Shown piece after piece: positions 18,257 through 27,604 of a stretch of 64,000 bases of DNA. The stretch's first letter is position 1; every line of letters begins with the position of its first letter. Where the stretch lies: positions 1-64,000 of the forward strand of contig CAMLBF010000005.1 of assembly GCA_946478235.1 (NCBI GenBank), read 5' to 3'. The notes under the pieces are model-generated. The model was not told the origin of the DNA and searched no databases. It was given only the letters and a program-made list of their open reading frames with translations. A program made the translations under genes and the position numbers. Origin of the DNA: an uncultured Bartonella sp. Lineage in GTDB: Bacteria; Pseudomonadota; Alphaproteobacteria; Rhizobiales; Rhizobiaceae.

Positions 18257-19603
18257 ATGGACAAACAAATGGATACCAATATTGCTCAATCCGGTTTCTG
18301 GAAAACACGGTTTCTGCAAGCTTTACTTGTTGCCGCGGCTGCCATTATCATGTTGCCAAGTTGCTGGTCATTCTTTTTTCTTGCCTATGGTGGCTGGCTG
18401 AAAACACTTGGGTTTTCTCTTTCAATAGCGTTTTTTCGCCCCTATCAGATCTATCCACCAAGTTTTGTAACCGCATGTTTCATGGCGATTGTCATCGCGT
18501 TAAGAAGTATGAGTTGGGGCAGTGTTTCACTTCGCTATACCCTTATTGCCGCATTTGTTGTTTCGATGCTTATCGACCTTCTATTGCGGGTTACAACACA
18601 TTTTTGTCCGGAAGAAATGGCAAAACTCGGCCTTGCCAATGAAGCGCTATTTTATTGGGTTGCGGCATGGGTTAGTGCAAGCCTAGTCTTTTGGGTTATC
18701 CTTAATCTCAGTGGTTTAACACGCCGCTATAAAATATCAGAACGTCCACGGCTTTATGATGCCGCCAAGCTTGCGCTAGTTTACGCTATTTTCGGACCAA
18801 TTCTTTATGCAATTATTACCTTGTGGGTCATGGTTGGTGACAATCTGGTGTTCATGGCGGCACGTGGGCGTGTGTCAGGTGAAATTAACACGTCCGGTCT
18901 TATGTTAATCAGTCTTGCGACATTCTGTGGTGTAAGGAAACTGCGGCTTAATGGAAGTCTTGCATGGCGCTGGTTATTGCTTGTTAATTTTACAATTGCG
19001 TTGTGTTTCTGGATTGTTGACAGCATTTTTGTCAACAAGGTGGATTGGCAACAAACGGGTCTTCAATTACTTGCCGTCTATAGCTTAACGGCAATTGTCC
19101 TTACTGCTATTGGTGGCGGGCTTTTGTGCCTCATGGGAGTGGCATTTAACGGTAATAGATTCCGCTCAACAATTTATCCGTCAGTTCAATACCACCGCGG
19201 TCAACCAACTATGTTCGCGCTTTTCGTGCTAGCCATATTTGTTATTGTTGCCCCACCCGTTTGGCAATGCGGCACATTAATGTGGCGTGGCCTATTATTT
19301 TCTCTTCCACCAGCTTCATTTTTTACGGCAAATCTTTCAAGTGCCTATCTCAATGCCGGGCTGGTTTTCAGCGGAAGTGTTGCGCTTATTGCCTATTACA
19401 AAAAAGCTATCGATTTTAATTTGATAATCTTGGCCAGTTTGTTTTCTGCATGTTGCAGTCTTTTTCTCCCCATGAGCTATCTGGGTGTTGATTTCGGTAT
19501 TTTTTACAATTTCATAGGATGGTCAATGCTCTTATTGGCACCTGCTGCCGTCCTTGCTTGGTACATTTTATCGTGTTGCAAACAAGTTCGTGTCACACAT
19601 TAA
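18257..19603 (+). CDS. large unknown multi-pass membrane protein
   Basis: 448 residues with about ten to eleven membrane segments. No family was recognised. Start ATG at 18257 with gtgagg upstream; a second in-frame ATG (MDTN) lies four codons later. The N-terminal segment (LLVAAAAIIMLPSCWSFF ... YPPSFVTACFMAIVIALR) and a C-terminal one (FVLAIFVIVAPPVWQCG ... LNAGLVFSGSVALIAY) look alike in pattern, which suggests an internal duplication. The pattern also resembles the two smaller membrane proteins upstream. Function unknown. Confidence 0.65.
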   Translation: MDKQMDTNIAQSGFWKTRFLQALLVAAAAIIMLPSCWSFFFLAYGGWLKTLGFSLSIAFFRPYQIYPPSFVTACFMAIVIALRSMSWGSVSLRYTLIAAFVVSMLIDLLLRVTTHFCPEEMAKLGLANEALFYWVAAWVSASLVFWVILNLSGLTRRYKISERPRLYDAAKLALVYAIFGPILYAIITLWVMVGDNLVFMAARGRVSGEINTSGLMLISLATFCGVRKLRLNGSLAWRWLLLVNFTIALCFWIVDSIFVNKVDWQQTGLQLLAVYSLTAIVLTAIGGGLLCLMGVAFNGNRFRSTIYPSVQYHRGQPTMFALFVLAIFVIVAPPVWQCGTLMWRGLLFSLPPASFFTANLSSAYLNAGLVFSGSVALIAYYKKAIDFNLIILASLFSACCSLFLPMSYLGVDFGIFYNFIGWSMLLLAPAAVLAWYILSCCKQVRVTH

Positions 19604-19753
19604 TCCTAAAAGACGCCAATTGCATATTTTATCGTAAAATTATTGGCGCTCACCAAGATCTTACGCAATGATAAACTGTTGATACATTGCGCAATATTTG
19701 CGGCAGTGTTAAGATTTAAAGATAATTGGATTTTTTCAGGCGGTGTATATCTT

Positions 19754-20968
19754 ATGAAACCGATATTCGTTGCACTACTATTGTGCTTATCCCTATCATC
19801 TGTTTCTTTTGCTGAAGAAAATATTACAACAGAAAATACCTCTGCCAATGCTGTTGATACAACAAAGATCGATACGACCAAAACCGATACGGATAACGCC
19901 AGCGCAACAGTTACGCAAACACCGCCACCAGATGGTGATATGGAATTTGCCCTTCATGAAGAAAAGGGCGGACAATGCCCTTATTGTCGGTGGATTAGTG
20001 CAGAAGGTAATATTACACCCGATACGCCAGCCCGTTTTACGCAATTTTTAACGGACAACAAGCTTGATAATCCATCAGCTTATCCAAATGGATTATTGCT
20101 TTCTTTTCATTCCAATGGGGGTGATTTATTAGCTTCTATCGCTCTTGGACGCGAAATTCGTAAAGGTAATATTGATACCACAGTTGCGCAAACATTGATT
20201 ACACCTGCTGCTGATAATAAAACCGATGTCAAACGTGTAAATGGTGTATGTTTTGAAAGCTGCTTGTGGGCTTTTTTAGGTGGAAGAAGCCGCACAGCTC
20301 CTGAAGGCACGATAGCATTGCGTACTTTTCGCCCACCATTGGACGGTGCCGGTACGACATCCGGGCAGGAAGTGGATGTCCGCAAACAACAACTAACTGA
20401 CATTGCCTATATTGCCGACTATGCGCAGGAAATGGGATTTGATCCGGAAATTGCATTTATCAATTGGGACAATGCCAATCCTCATGTTTATACAACAGAT
20501 GAAATAATCGATTATCGTCTGACCTATTCACCAGATCTCATTGGAAAGTGGCATCTTGTTGGATCTGAAAACACAATATCGGCCATTGCATTTAGTGCAG
20601 ACCAACAAACCACCGCTCGGCTTTATTGTGATAATCAAAAAACACCTTTCCTCGAAATATATGGACCGACGCATTTCAAATTGGAAAATTTTGAAGCTTA
20701 CCGGCAAGCCGTTTCAACACTTGAAATATGGGGTATGGATATCGCTATAGATGATTTACAGGCCAACCTACTCGATGGGCAAGTTGTATATACTCTAAAA
20801 TTACCCAAAAATCCTTTGCAGGATTGGCATGTCGACTCCCCTTATCTCAGCGGGAAAAATGCCCCTGATGGGTTGGTTAATATATTGAATTTTGAATTTG
20901 CGGATATGTCTGGTCTAAAGCAGGCTTCAAAATTTGTTATGGCAAATTGTCCAAGCAACACACACTAA
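19754..20968 (+). CDS. periplasmic ClpP-fold protein (COG3904-like)
   Basis: 404 residues. A signal peptide (cleavage likely after SVSFA, residue 20) and a Thr-rich linker (about 25-60) are followed by a ClpP/crotonase-like core. NGGDLLASIALGREIRKG (121-138) is the oxyanion-side loop, and FESCLWAFLGGRSR (167-180) carries the presumed nucleophile Ser169. This matches the pattern of predicted periplasmic COG3904 proteins (SPGG ... SAC..FLGG); biochemical activity in this family is poorly known. The remaining 200 residues are an unrecognised C-terminal domain. The ATG at 19754 is preferred to an upstream frame start at 19643 because it opens a clean signal peptide. Confidence 0.75.
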   Translation: MKPIFVALLLCLSLSSVSFAEENITTENTSANAVDTTKIDTTKTDTDNASATVTQTPPPDGDMEFALHEEKGGQCPYCRWISAEGNITPDTPARFTQFLTDNKLDNPSAYPNGLLLSFHSNGGDLLASIALGREIRKGNIDTTVAQTLITPAADNKTDVKRVNGVCFESCLWAFLGGRSRTAPEGTIALRTFRPPLDGAGTTSGQEVDVRKQQLTDIAYIADYAQEMGFDPEIAFINWDNANPHVYTTDEIIDYRLTYSPDLIGKWHLVGSENTISAIAFSADQQTTARLYCDNQKTPFLEIYGPTHFKLENFEAYRQAVSTLEIWGMDIAIDDLQANLLDGQVVYTLKLPKNPLQDWHVDSPYLSGKNAPDGLVNILNFEFADMSGLKQASKFVMANCPSNTH

Positions 20969-20979
20969 CTTACGGTTTT

Positions 20980-21345
20980 TCAATCACGCTTGGGGCGCAG
21001 CCGCAAGATGCCTGCTGGTAAGACAAGTGCCAGTATAAAAAAGGCTATTGAGGCAGCCACACTGTCGCATATTATCAAAAACCAAGATGAGCGAAGCTCC
21101 TCTTCAATTGTCATTCCAACCATTTCAACTAGGCTAGTCATCGTGCCATTCCCTGTTTCCAGATAGTTGATAAGGTCATAAACTCCATAAAGTGTCGCAA
21201 CTACTAATAAAGGTGCGCACATAATAAAAGCGCTAAAAAATATAATATTTTCCTGTCTATCCATATTTTCTTTTGCACGTTTTTTTTCATTGCCTGCAAA
21301 AGGGTTTTCGCGGTGACTTTTTAGGGATAGATCCAGTTTAAACAT
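20980..21345 (-). CDS. unknown two-helix membrane protein
   Basis: 121 residues. A charged N-terminal region (about 1-30, with KSHRENPFAGNEKKRAKEN) is followed by two membrane segments (about 33-57 and 88-113) and a basic tail. Start ATG at 21345 with gagga upstream. It converges with the ClpP-fold gene, leaving only 11 bases between stops. No family recognised. Confidence 0.6.
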   Translation of the reverse strand: MFKLDLSLKSHRENPFAGNEKKRAKENMDRQENIIFFSAFIMCAPLLVVATLYGVYDLINYLETGNGTMTSLVEMVGMTIEEELRSSWFLIICDSVAASIAFFILALVLPAGILRLRPKRD

Positions 21346-21412
21346 GCTTACTCCTCACAAAATTTCACCGTCCTTTAAGCAATGAAACTTGTGCGAAGAT
21401 TGTCCACTCATA

Positions 21413-21450
21413 CAAAAGCGGGTCACATCAGATGATGCAACCCGCTTTTC
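21413..21450 (-). terminator. terminator after the DUF992 gene
   Basis: The 10-bp stem aaaagcgggt / acccgctttt has a 16-base loop; read on the minus strand it ends in a T-run. It lies about 60 bases past the stop of the DUF992 gene. Confidence 0.8.
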
Positions 21451-21512
21451 AAGCTTATTTAGCTTTATAAAAACACTGTTTTAGGTGAAGAACTCACCTA
21501 AATTGCGTGTTC

Positions 21513-22130
21513 TTATTTGCTGTTTTTGTGGTGATGAGCAGCTGTTTTGTGTGCTGCTTTGTGTGTTGTTTTATGAGCTTTTTTGTGGTGAGAAGCCTTT
21601 TTATGGGCTTTCTTATGATGTGTGGTAGCGTGCTTTGTTGGCTCTGCAGATGTCAAAGTCATCTTTGTTACGCCAAGAGCAAGGTTTGCACCTTGGTGAA
21701 CGTCAACGCTCAATGCCTGCAATGTCAAGCCGTTTGCTGGGCCTGCACCGAGGAGCTGGCTACCAGCACCAGCGGCAACACTAACGCTTGAACCTACACC
21801 ACGGTATGTACCAGCAAGAGCACCTGGTGTGTAAGCATTAGGTGCAGCAGCAAGAACTGACCAAACCATCTTTGTCTTGCCTGTTACGCCAAGATCAAGG
21901 CCGTAGTTTTCAATATGGCCTGTGTAACGGTCAGCAGGTGTTTTTGTATCTGCTGGCTTAAATTCACAAACTAAAGATTTCTTTGAAGTAATAATTTGTC
22001 CAATGCTGCCTTCGCTTTCGCAGGTAAGTGTACCTGAAACAAGGCTGCCAGCATTTGCTGAACCCTGCATTGAAAAAACTGCTGTAGCGGCAAAAGCCAA
22101 TGAAGTTAAAAGTGTCTTAGTATATTTCAT
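21513..22130 (-). CDS. DUF992 periplasmic protein with His/Lys-rich tail
   Basis: 205 residues. A signal peptide (cleavage after GSANA, about residue 25) precedes a DUF992-type domain (about 27-160): GTLTCESEGSIGQIITSKKSLVCEF, then RYTGHIENYGLDLGVTG and AGTYRGVGSSVSVAAGAGS. The last 45 residues are almost only His, Lys, Ala and Thr (repeated HHKKAHK). Such a tail could bind metal, nucleic acid or anionic polymers; this is inference. The ATG at 22130 is preceded by aagga; the longer frame to 22211 was rejected. DUF992 function is unknown. Confidence 0.82.
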   Translation of the reverse strand: MKYTKTLLTSLAFAATAVFSMQGSANAGSLVSGTLTCESEGSIGQIITSKKSLVCEFKPADTKTPADRYTGHIENYGLDLGVTGKTKMVWSVLAAAPNAYTPGALAGTYRGVGSSVSVAAGAGSQLLGAGPANGLTLQALSVDVHQGANLALGVTKMTLTSAEPTKHATTHHKKAHKKASHHKKAHKTTHKAAHKTAAHHHKNSK

Positions 22131-22291
22131 AACCATCTTCCTTTTCTTTACGCAGAAACTCATTAAAAACAAGAAAGTTCCTGAATGATGTTCAGCGATA
22201 ATATAGGGCATAAACAGCGGAAGTTAAATCTATTTAATGTAAAATAACAAGCCGATATACTCTCAATTTTTTGTACCACACAGATTTCATA

Positions 22292-22320
22292 GATAAAAAA
22301 CCCCAGAAATGCCTGGGGTT
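22292..22320 (-). terminator. terminator of the LTXXQ-family gene
   Basis: The 8-bp stem aaccccag / ctggggtt with a 6-base loop; the minus strand continues into tttttt. Confidence 0.88.
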
Positions 22321-22370
22321 AGTAACTTTTATCCATATAACGTACATAAAAAGTGAACGTTTTACATGAG

Positions 22371-22952
22371 TTATTGTTGTGGCTCAGCGTCTGGTTCTGG
22401 AGCGTCTGGCCCCTTTGTAGCGTCTGGCTCACCCTTAGGACCGTGGTGTGGAAGGGCGTAATCTTCCATCTTTTTGAGCTGATCTTGGTCTAATACTTTA
22501 CGCAAATCTTCGGCAGCAGCTTTAAAAGCCTTGGCTTTTTCTGCACGATCAAGCGCTCTATCGGCTATTGGTTCACCATAGATTGGTTTTGCTTTAGCTG
22601 CATCTGCATTAGGTTTTTCTTTTGGTTCTGGTGCCTTGTTTTCCACCATATCAACAAGGCTTGATGTATATTTGCGCCATGCATCTAACTGGTTTGAGCG
22701 AATGCCAATTGCGGTTTCCATTGTCGAAAGTTTATTTGCCATATGCAATCCGGCACGTGGCCCATGATGACCTTTATGATGCTTAGGCCCTTTATCATCT
22801 GAGCCTTTATCTTCTGGCCCCTTATGGTGATGTGGTTCAGCTTTACCATCTACTTTCGCAGGCGGAGGTGTTGGCTCTGCAAATGCCGTTGAAATGGCTA
22901 CCGGAGCGAGCATAGATGACGCTAATACCGAAGCAAGAATAAGTTTTTTCAT
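22371..22952 (-). CDS. LTXXQ-motif (Spy/CpxP-like) periplasmic protein
   Basis: 193 residues. Signal peptide (cleavage after TAFA, about residue 25), then a His/Lys/Asp-rich low-complexity segment (about 30-65). The helical core (about 70-165) contains [22 protein letters not shown] and [22 protein letters not shown], the pattern of LTXXQ proteins. A Pro/Asp/Glu-rich tail follows. Spy/CpxP relatives are periplasmic chaperones or stress adaptors; the His-rich segment could bind metal. ATG start with ggag upstream. Confidence 0.8.
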   Translation of the reverse strand: MKKLILASVLASSMLAPVAISTAFAEPTPPPAKVDGKAEPHHHKGPEDKGSDDKGPKHHKGHHGPRAGLHMANKLSTMETAIGIRSNQLDAWRKYTSSLVDMVENKAPEPKEKPNADAAKAKPIYGEPIADRALDRAEKAKAFKAAAEDLRKVLDQDQLKKMEDYALPHHGPKGEPDATKGPDAPEPDAEPQQ

Positions 22953-23039
22953 GTGTAGAACTCCCGATAAACAATACCGATGTTGGTGTCAAAATCCGCA
23001 CCGCAGCAAAGTAGTTTGCATGCGTTCAATGTGCCCATA

Positions 23040-23079
23040 GAAAAAGGCCGCATTGTGGTAAAAAGACAGCAACAATGCG
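23040..23079 (-). terminator. terminator of the EamA transporter gene
   Basis: The 8-bp stem cgcattgt / acaatgcg has a 15-base loop and, on the minus strand, is followed by ggcctttttc. Confidence 0.7.
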
Positions 23080-23146
23080 ACGTTTGATTAAATCTTCGCA
23101 ATGTTTCTGTCATGTTTATTACAATGCATTCAATATAAAATATGCT

Positions 23147-24067
23147 TTATTGTTTTATTTTGGCAATGTCTTCTGGGTGAATTTTGCTTCCCACAACCTG
23201 TTTACGGTGGAATATAAATAGTCCGGCAACAATAATAATGGCAGCCCCTATAATAATGTAAGGATCGGGATAATTATTGAAGAATATGATGCCAAAAATA
23301 ATGCCCCATAAAAGAAGAGTATATTGTAACGGCGCCAGAACTGACGCTGGTGCCAATTTCAAAGACCGGGCAATCAGTAAATGACCACAGCACGACACAA
23401 TGCCTAATAGTGCCATAGCACCCCATTGCATTAATGTTGGGTCAACCCAATGATAAATGGTTAGAACCAGCCCCACAACCAAAGCACCAAATGTTTGCCA
23501 TGTAACCAGAACAGTATCACTAATATCTTTAAGCACGCGGCTAAAAACGATAACCAAAGAAAAGCCAACACTGCCCAAAAGCGCAAAAACCGATGGCCAA
23601 GACAGCATGGCTGATGATGGGCGCAGTGCAATGATAACACCAACAAAACCAATCATAATGGCCAACCACCGACGCCAACCAATGCGCTCTTTAAGAAAAA
23701 AGTGTGAAACGGCCGCAACGTAAATTGGCCCCGCCATATAAAATGTTACAACGTCAGCTAAAGGCAAATATGCAACGGCGGCATAAAACAAACCAGTATC
23801 CATTGTTGCGAAGACAACGCGGAGAAAAATTAATAGCGGCTTTTTCGGCCTAAAAAAATCATGTGCATTGACCGTCGTTAACATAGGCCCCAGAACAACA
23901 AACGCACCAACAGATCGTAATAATAGAACCTGCCCTACCGAAAAAGATGCAACCATCCACTTGCCCAAGGCATCATTGGCGGCGAACATAAAGTCGCCCA
24001 ACAACATAAGAAAAATGCCGAGCAATACAGCCTGATCAGACATCTTTATCGCTTTAAACCAATTCAT
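23147..24067 (-). CDS. EamA/DMT-family transporter
   Basis: 306 residues and ten predicted membrane helices arranged as two EamA repeats (about 15-150 and 165-290), the drug/metabolite transporter fold of the inner membrane. The first repeat contains NDALGKWMVASFSVGQVLLLRS and the VAYLPLADVVTFYMAGPIYVA segment typical of the family; the second has APASVLAPLQYTLLLWG. The substrate cannot be read from sequence. The ATG at 24067 is preferred to an in-frame GTG at 24106; an ATG seven codons further in (MSDQ) is also possible. Confidence 0.9.
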   Translation of the reverse strand: MNWFKAIKMSDQAVLLGIFLMLLGDFMFAANDALGKWMVASFSVGQVLLLRSVGAFVVLGPMLTTVNAHDFFRPKKPLLIFLRVVFATMDTGLFYAAVAYLPLADVVTFYMAGPIYVAAVSHFFLKERIGWRRWLAIMIGFVGVIIALRPSSAMLSWPSVFALLGSVGFSLVIVFSRVLKDISDTVLVTWQTFGALVVGLVLTIYHWVDPTLMQWGAMALLGIVSCCGHLLIARSLKLAPASVLAPLQYTLLLWGIIFGIIFFNNYPDPYIIIGAAIIIVAGLFIFHRKQVVGSKIHPEDIAKIKQ

Positions 24068-24507
24068 TGCAGCACATCTCACAAAATCATTACGTCGGTG
24101 AATCACGCTATTTTTGCGTAAGAACTGCCAGATAGGTTAAGCCTTGTCCAATAGTTTTGGTACCAATTTATGAGACATAATCTCATAGGTAACATGGAAT
24201 TGTTCAAGTCGACCAACGGCAGAAGGATCAATATCTTCATAAAATGGTGACACGTTTAAAAAAAGACAGATGGCTTTTTATTGTATACGTCATTTGGCTA
24301 TATGGGCTATATGGGGTTCATAGGCTTGCAGCTTGCCATATACATTTCACTATCAACAAATAATTTAGCCCAAGTTTTTCTCGCAATCAGAATTTCATAG
24401 CAAAACGCATATTTTTATAATAACGCACAGTTACTTATTAGATTTTAATGACACTGATAACTTTACTAGTGTGTTTTTCTTAAAAACACTCTTAATGGGG
24501 AGACAAA
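24068..24507. other. divergent intergenic region
   Basis: Roughly 440 bases between the EamA transporter and the first PH-like membrane gene. It contains a small direct repeat (ggctatatg twice near 24297-24315) but no gene that I can support. Both promoters should be here. Confidence 0.5.
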
Positions 24508-25137
24508 ATGGCAAACAATAGCGCGAGACGAAATCATTCTATAAGCCTGCCAGAAGATCAACAAAAGTTACTTGAATTGGCAAATTCGGTTAATCAAGAC
24601 ATCGACATAATGGAGAAAAGCACGCTCGTAATTGTTGCACTCAGTTTTTCAGCCATAATATTTTGTCTTGTCAATATTGCTCAATATTTCTCCCCTGAAC
24701 CAGATATCCCATTTTTAGTTCGAGTCATTGTGGCGTGCATGCCGGTAATTATTCTATATATAATTTATCGAAATTTTTCGTCACGCCGTATACCGTTATT
24801 TACCTTGAAGCCTGAAGGGCTGCAAACTTCCTTCTTTAAGACACCTGTGCCATGGGAAGGTATACTAGATTTCAAAGAAAGAGCATCTGTTTTACATCAA
24901 GCCTTCAACATAGGAACAGTCATTACGTTTAACATCAATCCTGATTATATGCCGGAAAAAAGTGGTAAACCGCGCTACCGTTCCAGTTTTGTAAGACTAA
25001 GCAAATCATTAGGAAACAATGCACTTACTATTGCTGGTTCCGGTTTTCGTAACACGACACACGATACGGTACTTGCGCAAATTGAGGCTTATTGGACTGC
25101 GGCTTTGGCGCGGAAAAAATTACAAGATATGGCTTAA
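24508..25137 (+). CDS. two-helix membrane protein with PH-like domain, paralog 1
   Basis: 209 residues. A polar N-terminus contains a SLPEDQQKLLELANSVNQDI element. Two membrane helices follow (about 40-60 and 68-90), and then a soluble domain opening with PLFTLKPEGLQTSFFKTPVPWEGILDF. The (T/V)xxPEGLxTxxFKTPVPWxGIxDF signature and the pattern after it resemble PH-like domains of STM3941-type proteins; that family name is tentative. The end YWTAALARKKLQ is shared with the other copies. Strong ribosome binding site ggggaga. First of five copies in a row. Confidence 0.7.
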   Translation: MANNSARRNHSISLPEDQQKLLELANSVNQDIDIMEKSTLVIVALSFSAIIFCLVNIAQYFSPEPDIPFLVRVIVACMPVIILYIIYRNFSSRRIPLFTLKPEGLQTSFFKTPVPWEGILDFKERASVLHQAFNIGTVITFNINPDYMPEKSGKPRYRSSFVRLSKSLGNNALTIAGSGFRNTTHDTVLAQIEAYWTAALARKKLQDMA

Positions 25138-25347
25138 ATAATTTTCTAACACTCAACAAGCACGGCCCCTTATAATCAAAATGAAACGCAATTGGTTACA
25201 ACAATAAAATGTCTGTTGTGTTGATTACGGAACTTGTGAAGTGTAAACGAAAATTGGATTACCTGACCTGTATTTCTGACCCGTATTAAAATAATCCCTT
25301 CATAAAATAATAAATAGATAGTTTTTCAATATGTTTAGGAGACCCAA

Positions 25348-26001
25348 TTGATTGTAAATGAATTAAATAATGCTTTGTCTGAATATGACAGTATGAACGA
25401 CACAGAAAAAGCCAACTATAAAAAAGAGCTGTCTGCGGTCGTCAATTCAACGCGAGATCCGATCGTGGTTAAAGAAGGCTTTGGTATAACACTTTTCAGT
25501 CTTTTTGGCCTTGGTGTGCTTTTCATTGTTATGGTGTGCGCGCGATATCCCAAAGGAGAGATTACCGGTAACGAAGCAATAGGTTGGATAATTGCCGCAT
25601 TATTATCGCTGTTGTTTGCTTTACGCATTTACAGCGCATTGCACATACCACTATTTACCTTAAGACCAGAAGGGCTGGAAACGAGTGTATTCAAAACCCC
25701 GATACCGTGGATAGGTATAGAAAATTTTGACGGCAGCACCGTGACATGTAAAGGACTAATAACGGTGGCCGAGGCATTTTCATTTGTTCTCGATGAAAAA
25801 TACGTGCCTGAGCAAAATGCTAAATCAAGGTTTCGTTGCGCTTATATAAAGAAAACAAAAACACTGGCCATCTCTTGTGTTACCCTACGCTGGACAAATA
25901 CGGAAAAAATCTTAAACAAGCTTGAACTTTACCATTATGCTGCCTTTGCACGTGAAATATTGAAAGAAATTGCAAAACGCGAAGCGACATACAATAACTA
26001 A
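25348..26001 (+). CDS. two-helix membrane protein with PH-like domain, paralog 2
   Basis: 217 residues. Same architecture: N-terminal amphipathic region, two helices (about 45-68 and 80-98), then PLFTLRPEGLETSVFKTPIPWIGIENF and a C-terminal YHYAAFAREILKE element. The start is TTG at 25348, supported by aggag at 25337-25341 and by the absence of an in-frame ATG nearby. The soluble domain matches the decayed copy at 27290-27604 residue by residue in FD..T.T ... I.V.E.F. Function unknown. Confidence 0.7.
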   Translation: MIVNELNNALSEYDSMNDTEKANYKKELSAVVNSTRDPIVVKEGFGITLFSLFGLGVLFIVMVCARYPKGEITGNEAIGWIIAALLSLLFALRIYSALHIPLFTLRPEGLETSVFKTPIPWIGIENFDGSTVTCKGLITVAEAFSFVLDEKYVPEQNAKSRFRCAYIKKTKTLAISCVTLRWTNTEKILNKLELYHYAAFAREILKEIAKREATYNN

Positions 26002-26025
26002 TTGCATTTATTGTGTTTGAGAAAT

Positions 26026-26057
26026 CAAAGCGTGTTGTGCCTTAACAACACGCTTTG
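26026..26057 (+). terminator. terminator after paralog 2
   Basis: Perfect 13-bp stem caaagcgtgttgt / acaacacgctttg with a 6-base loop. The following T-run is weak (atattgcgttttt), but the position 25 bases after the stop codon fits. Confidence 0.75.
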
Positions 26058-26343
26058 ATATTGCGTTTTTATATTGCGCTTTCACAATGCTTGAATATTA
26101 TTTTCTAGCTAATCTTGCAATGAACTCTCGTTTATCAGTCAACAAACGGATGATCCCCTTTTTATTTATCATAAAGCAATAATAGACCTGCTCATTTTAT
26201 AAAATTGGTTTCTCTTGACCATTATTTCATGCAAGTGAAAATTTTTCATTATATAAGGTGCAATATAGCGTGTAACCAATAACACTTTAACAAGATTGGC
26301 AGCTACCGGTTTGTTTCCTGAAATAGGCGTTCTGAAAATTAAA

Positions 26344-26976
26344 ATGACAGACAATAATCCCCCAAAAGACCGCTCTATAAGCAATGAAACGTTACCAGAA
26401 GACCGACAAGAATTAATAAAGTTGGCAAACTCTGTCGATCAAAGTATTGAAGTGAGAGAAAACACCGCAGCTTGGGTTATTATTACCAGCATAGCATCTG
26501 CGATAACCATTGCGCTGGCAATTTTTATATTTATGGATTCTAATTTCGCGATTTTACTTAAAGCCTTTATTATAGCCGTTGCATTGTTTTGGTTATATCT
26601 TCTTTTTAATATCATAAAATCGCGCCAAACACCGCTGTTAGTCATAAAGCCTGAAGGTTTGGAAACTTCGGTCTTTAAAACACCTGTGCCGTGGGACGCT
26701 ATATTGGATTTTAACGATAAAGCATCCTTTATCCATAAAGATCTAAACATGGGGGCAGCACTTATTTTCCATCTGGATGAGAATTATATTCCTGAAATAA
26801 ATCCGAAACCGCGTTTTCAATCTACCTATTATAAAAAGAACCAAATGTATGGAGATAATGTGCTTGTGATTAATGGTTGTGGTATTCTTAATTCTGATGC
26901 CACTATTGTTCTTGGACAAGTGGCTGATTATCGTAAGGCTGCTTTGGCACGTAAAAAATTGCAACGTATGGAATAA
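26344..26976 (+). CDS. two-helix membrane protein with PH-like domain, paralog 3
   Basis: 210 residues, closest to paralog 1: LPEDRQELIKLANSVDQSIEVREN, two helices (about 45-65 and 73-92), PLLVIKPEGLETSVFKTPVPWDAILDF, and an ending YRKAALARKKLQRME. The ATG at 26344 is chosen because it aligns with the start of paralog 1; the frame is open 16 codons further upstream but those residues have no counterpart. The ribosome binding site is poor, unlike that of the other copies. Confidence 0.7.
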   Translation: MTDNNPPKDRSISNETLPEDRQELIKLANSVDQSIEVRENTAAWVIITSIASAITIALAIFIFMDSNFAILLKAFIIAVALFWLYLLFNIIKSRQTPLLVIKPEGLETSVFKTPVPWDAILDFNDKASFIHKDLNMGAALIFHLDENYIPEINPKPRFQSTYYKKNQMYGDNVLVINGCGILNSDATIVLGQVADYRKAALARKKLQRME

Positions 26977-27022
26977 CCAGTTCCTTAACCCATAATAAGC
27001 CGAGCCATTATATCTAAACAGC

Positions 27023-27053
27023 AAAGCACTTTGTCATGCTGATAAAGTGCTTT
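27023..27053 (+). terminator. terminator after paralog 3
   Basis: The 10-bp stem aaagcacttt / aaagtgcttt with an 11-base loop is followed by tgtaatt. It lies about 45 bases after the stop codon. Confidence 0.7.
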
Positions 27054-27289
27054 TGTAATTGGATTAGGCAACTTGCTATGTTTGAGATTAGACCACTCGT
27101 TACGTTTTAGAGAAGCGTGAATAATAAAGTATCAGAGGTAATTCTCCTGACAATGCAATAATGTGCTTTTCTTTAGTATCGCAAGCATACGATATTCGAA
27201 GATGAAATTTCTGGTCATAAAACAATCAGTAAAATAACGACCGAGCTTTCAATGCTTTCGTTGCATGACGCATTTATATCAATTTGCTC

Positions 27290-27604
27290 ATATCACTGTT
27301 TATTTTTAAACCTGAAAGGTTTGCAATTCAGAACCAATATATTGATCCCTTTAATACATTATGGATATTCCAAAATTTGATGTCACGACGATGACATGGA
27401 ATGAAATAATATCGGTCATCGAGATATTTCGTTGATCCTTGATAAAACACCTAATGGCATGAAATATCAAATCACGTTCCCCTCATAAGTTGTATGAGAA
27501 AAACAAAGCATTGGTCACATCTTTGGTTACCTCACGCCATATAATAATAAAATAGTTATAGAATGGTCTGAACCTTTCCAATACACAGCCTTTGAATGTA
27601 ATTG
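27290..27604 (+). pseudogene. decayed copy of the PH-like membrane family
   Basis: No intact frame, but successive frames recover the family soluble domain. FIFKPERF corresponds to FTLKPEGL, TLWIFQN to PWIGIEN, and KFDVTTMTWNEIISVIEIF to NFDGSTVTCKGLITVAEAF of paralog 2. After a stop and a frame change come LDKTPNGMKYQ and finally FQYTAFE, matching YHYAAFARE. At least two frameshifts and several stops are present. The N-terminal part with the helices is not recognisable. The rest of the 27054-27931 gap shows no gene. Confidence 0.65.
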
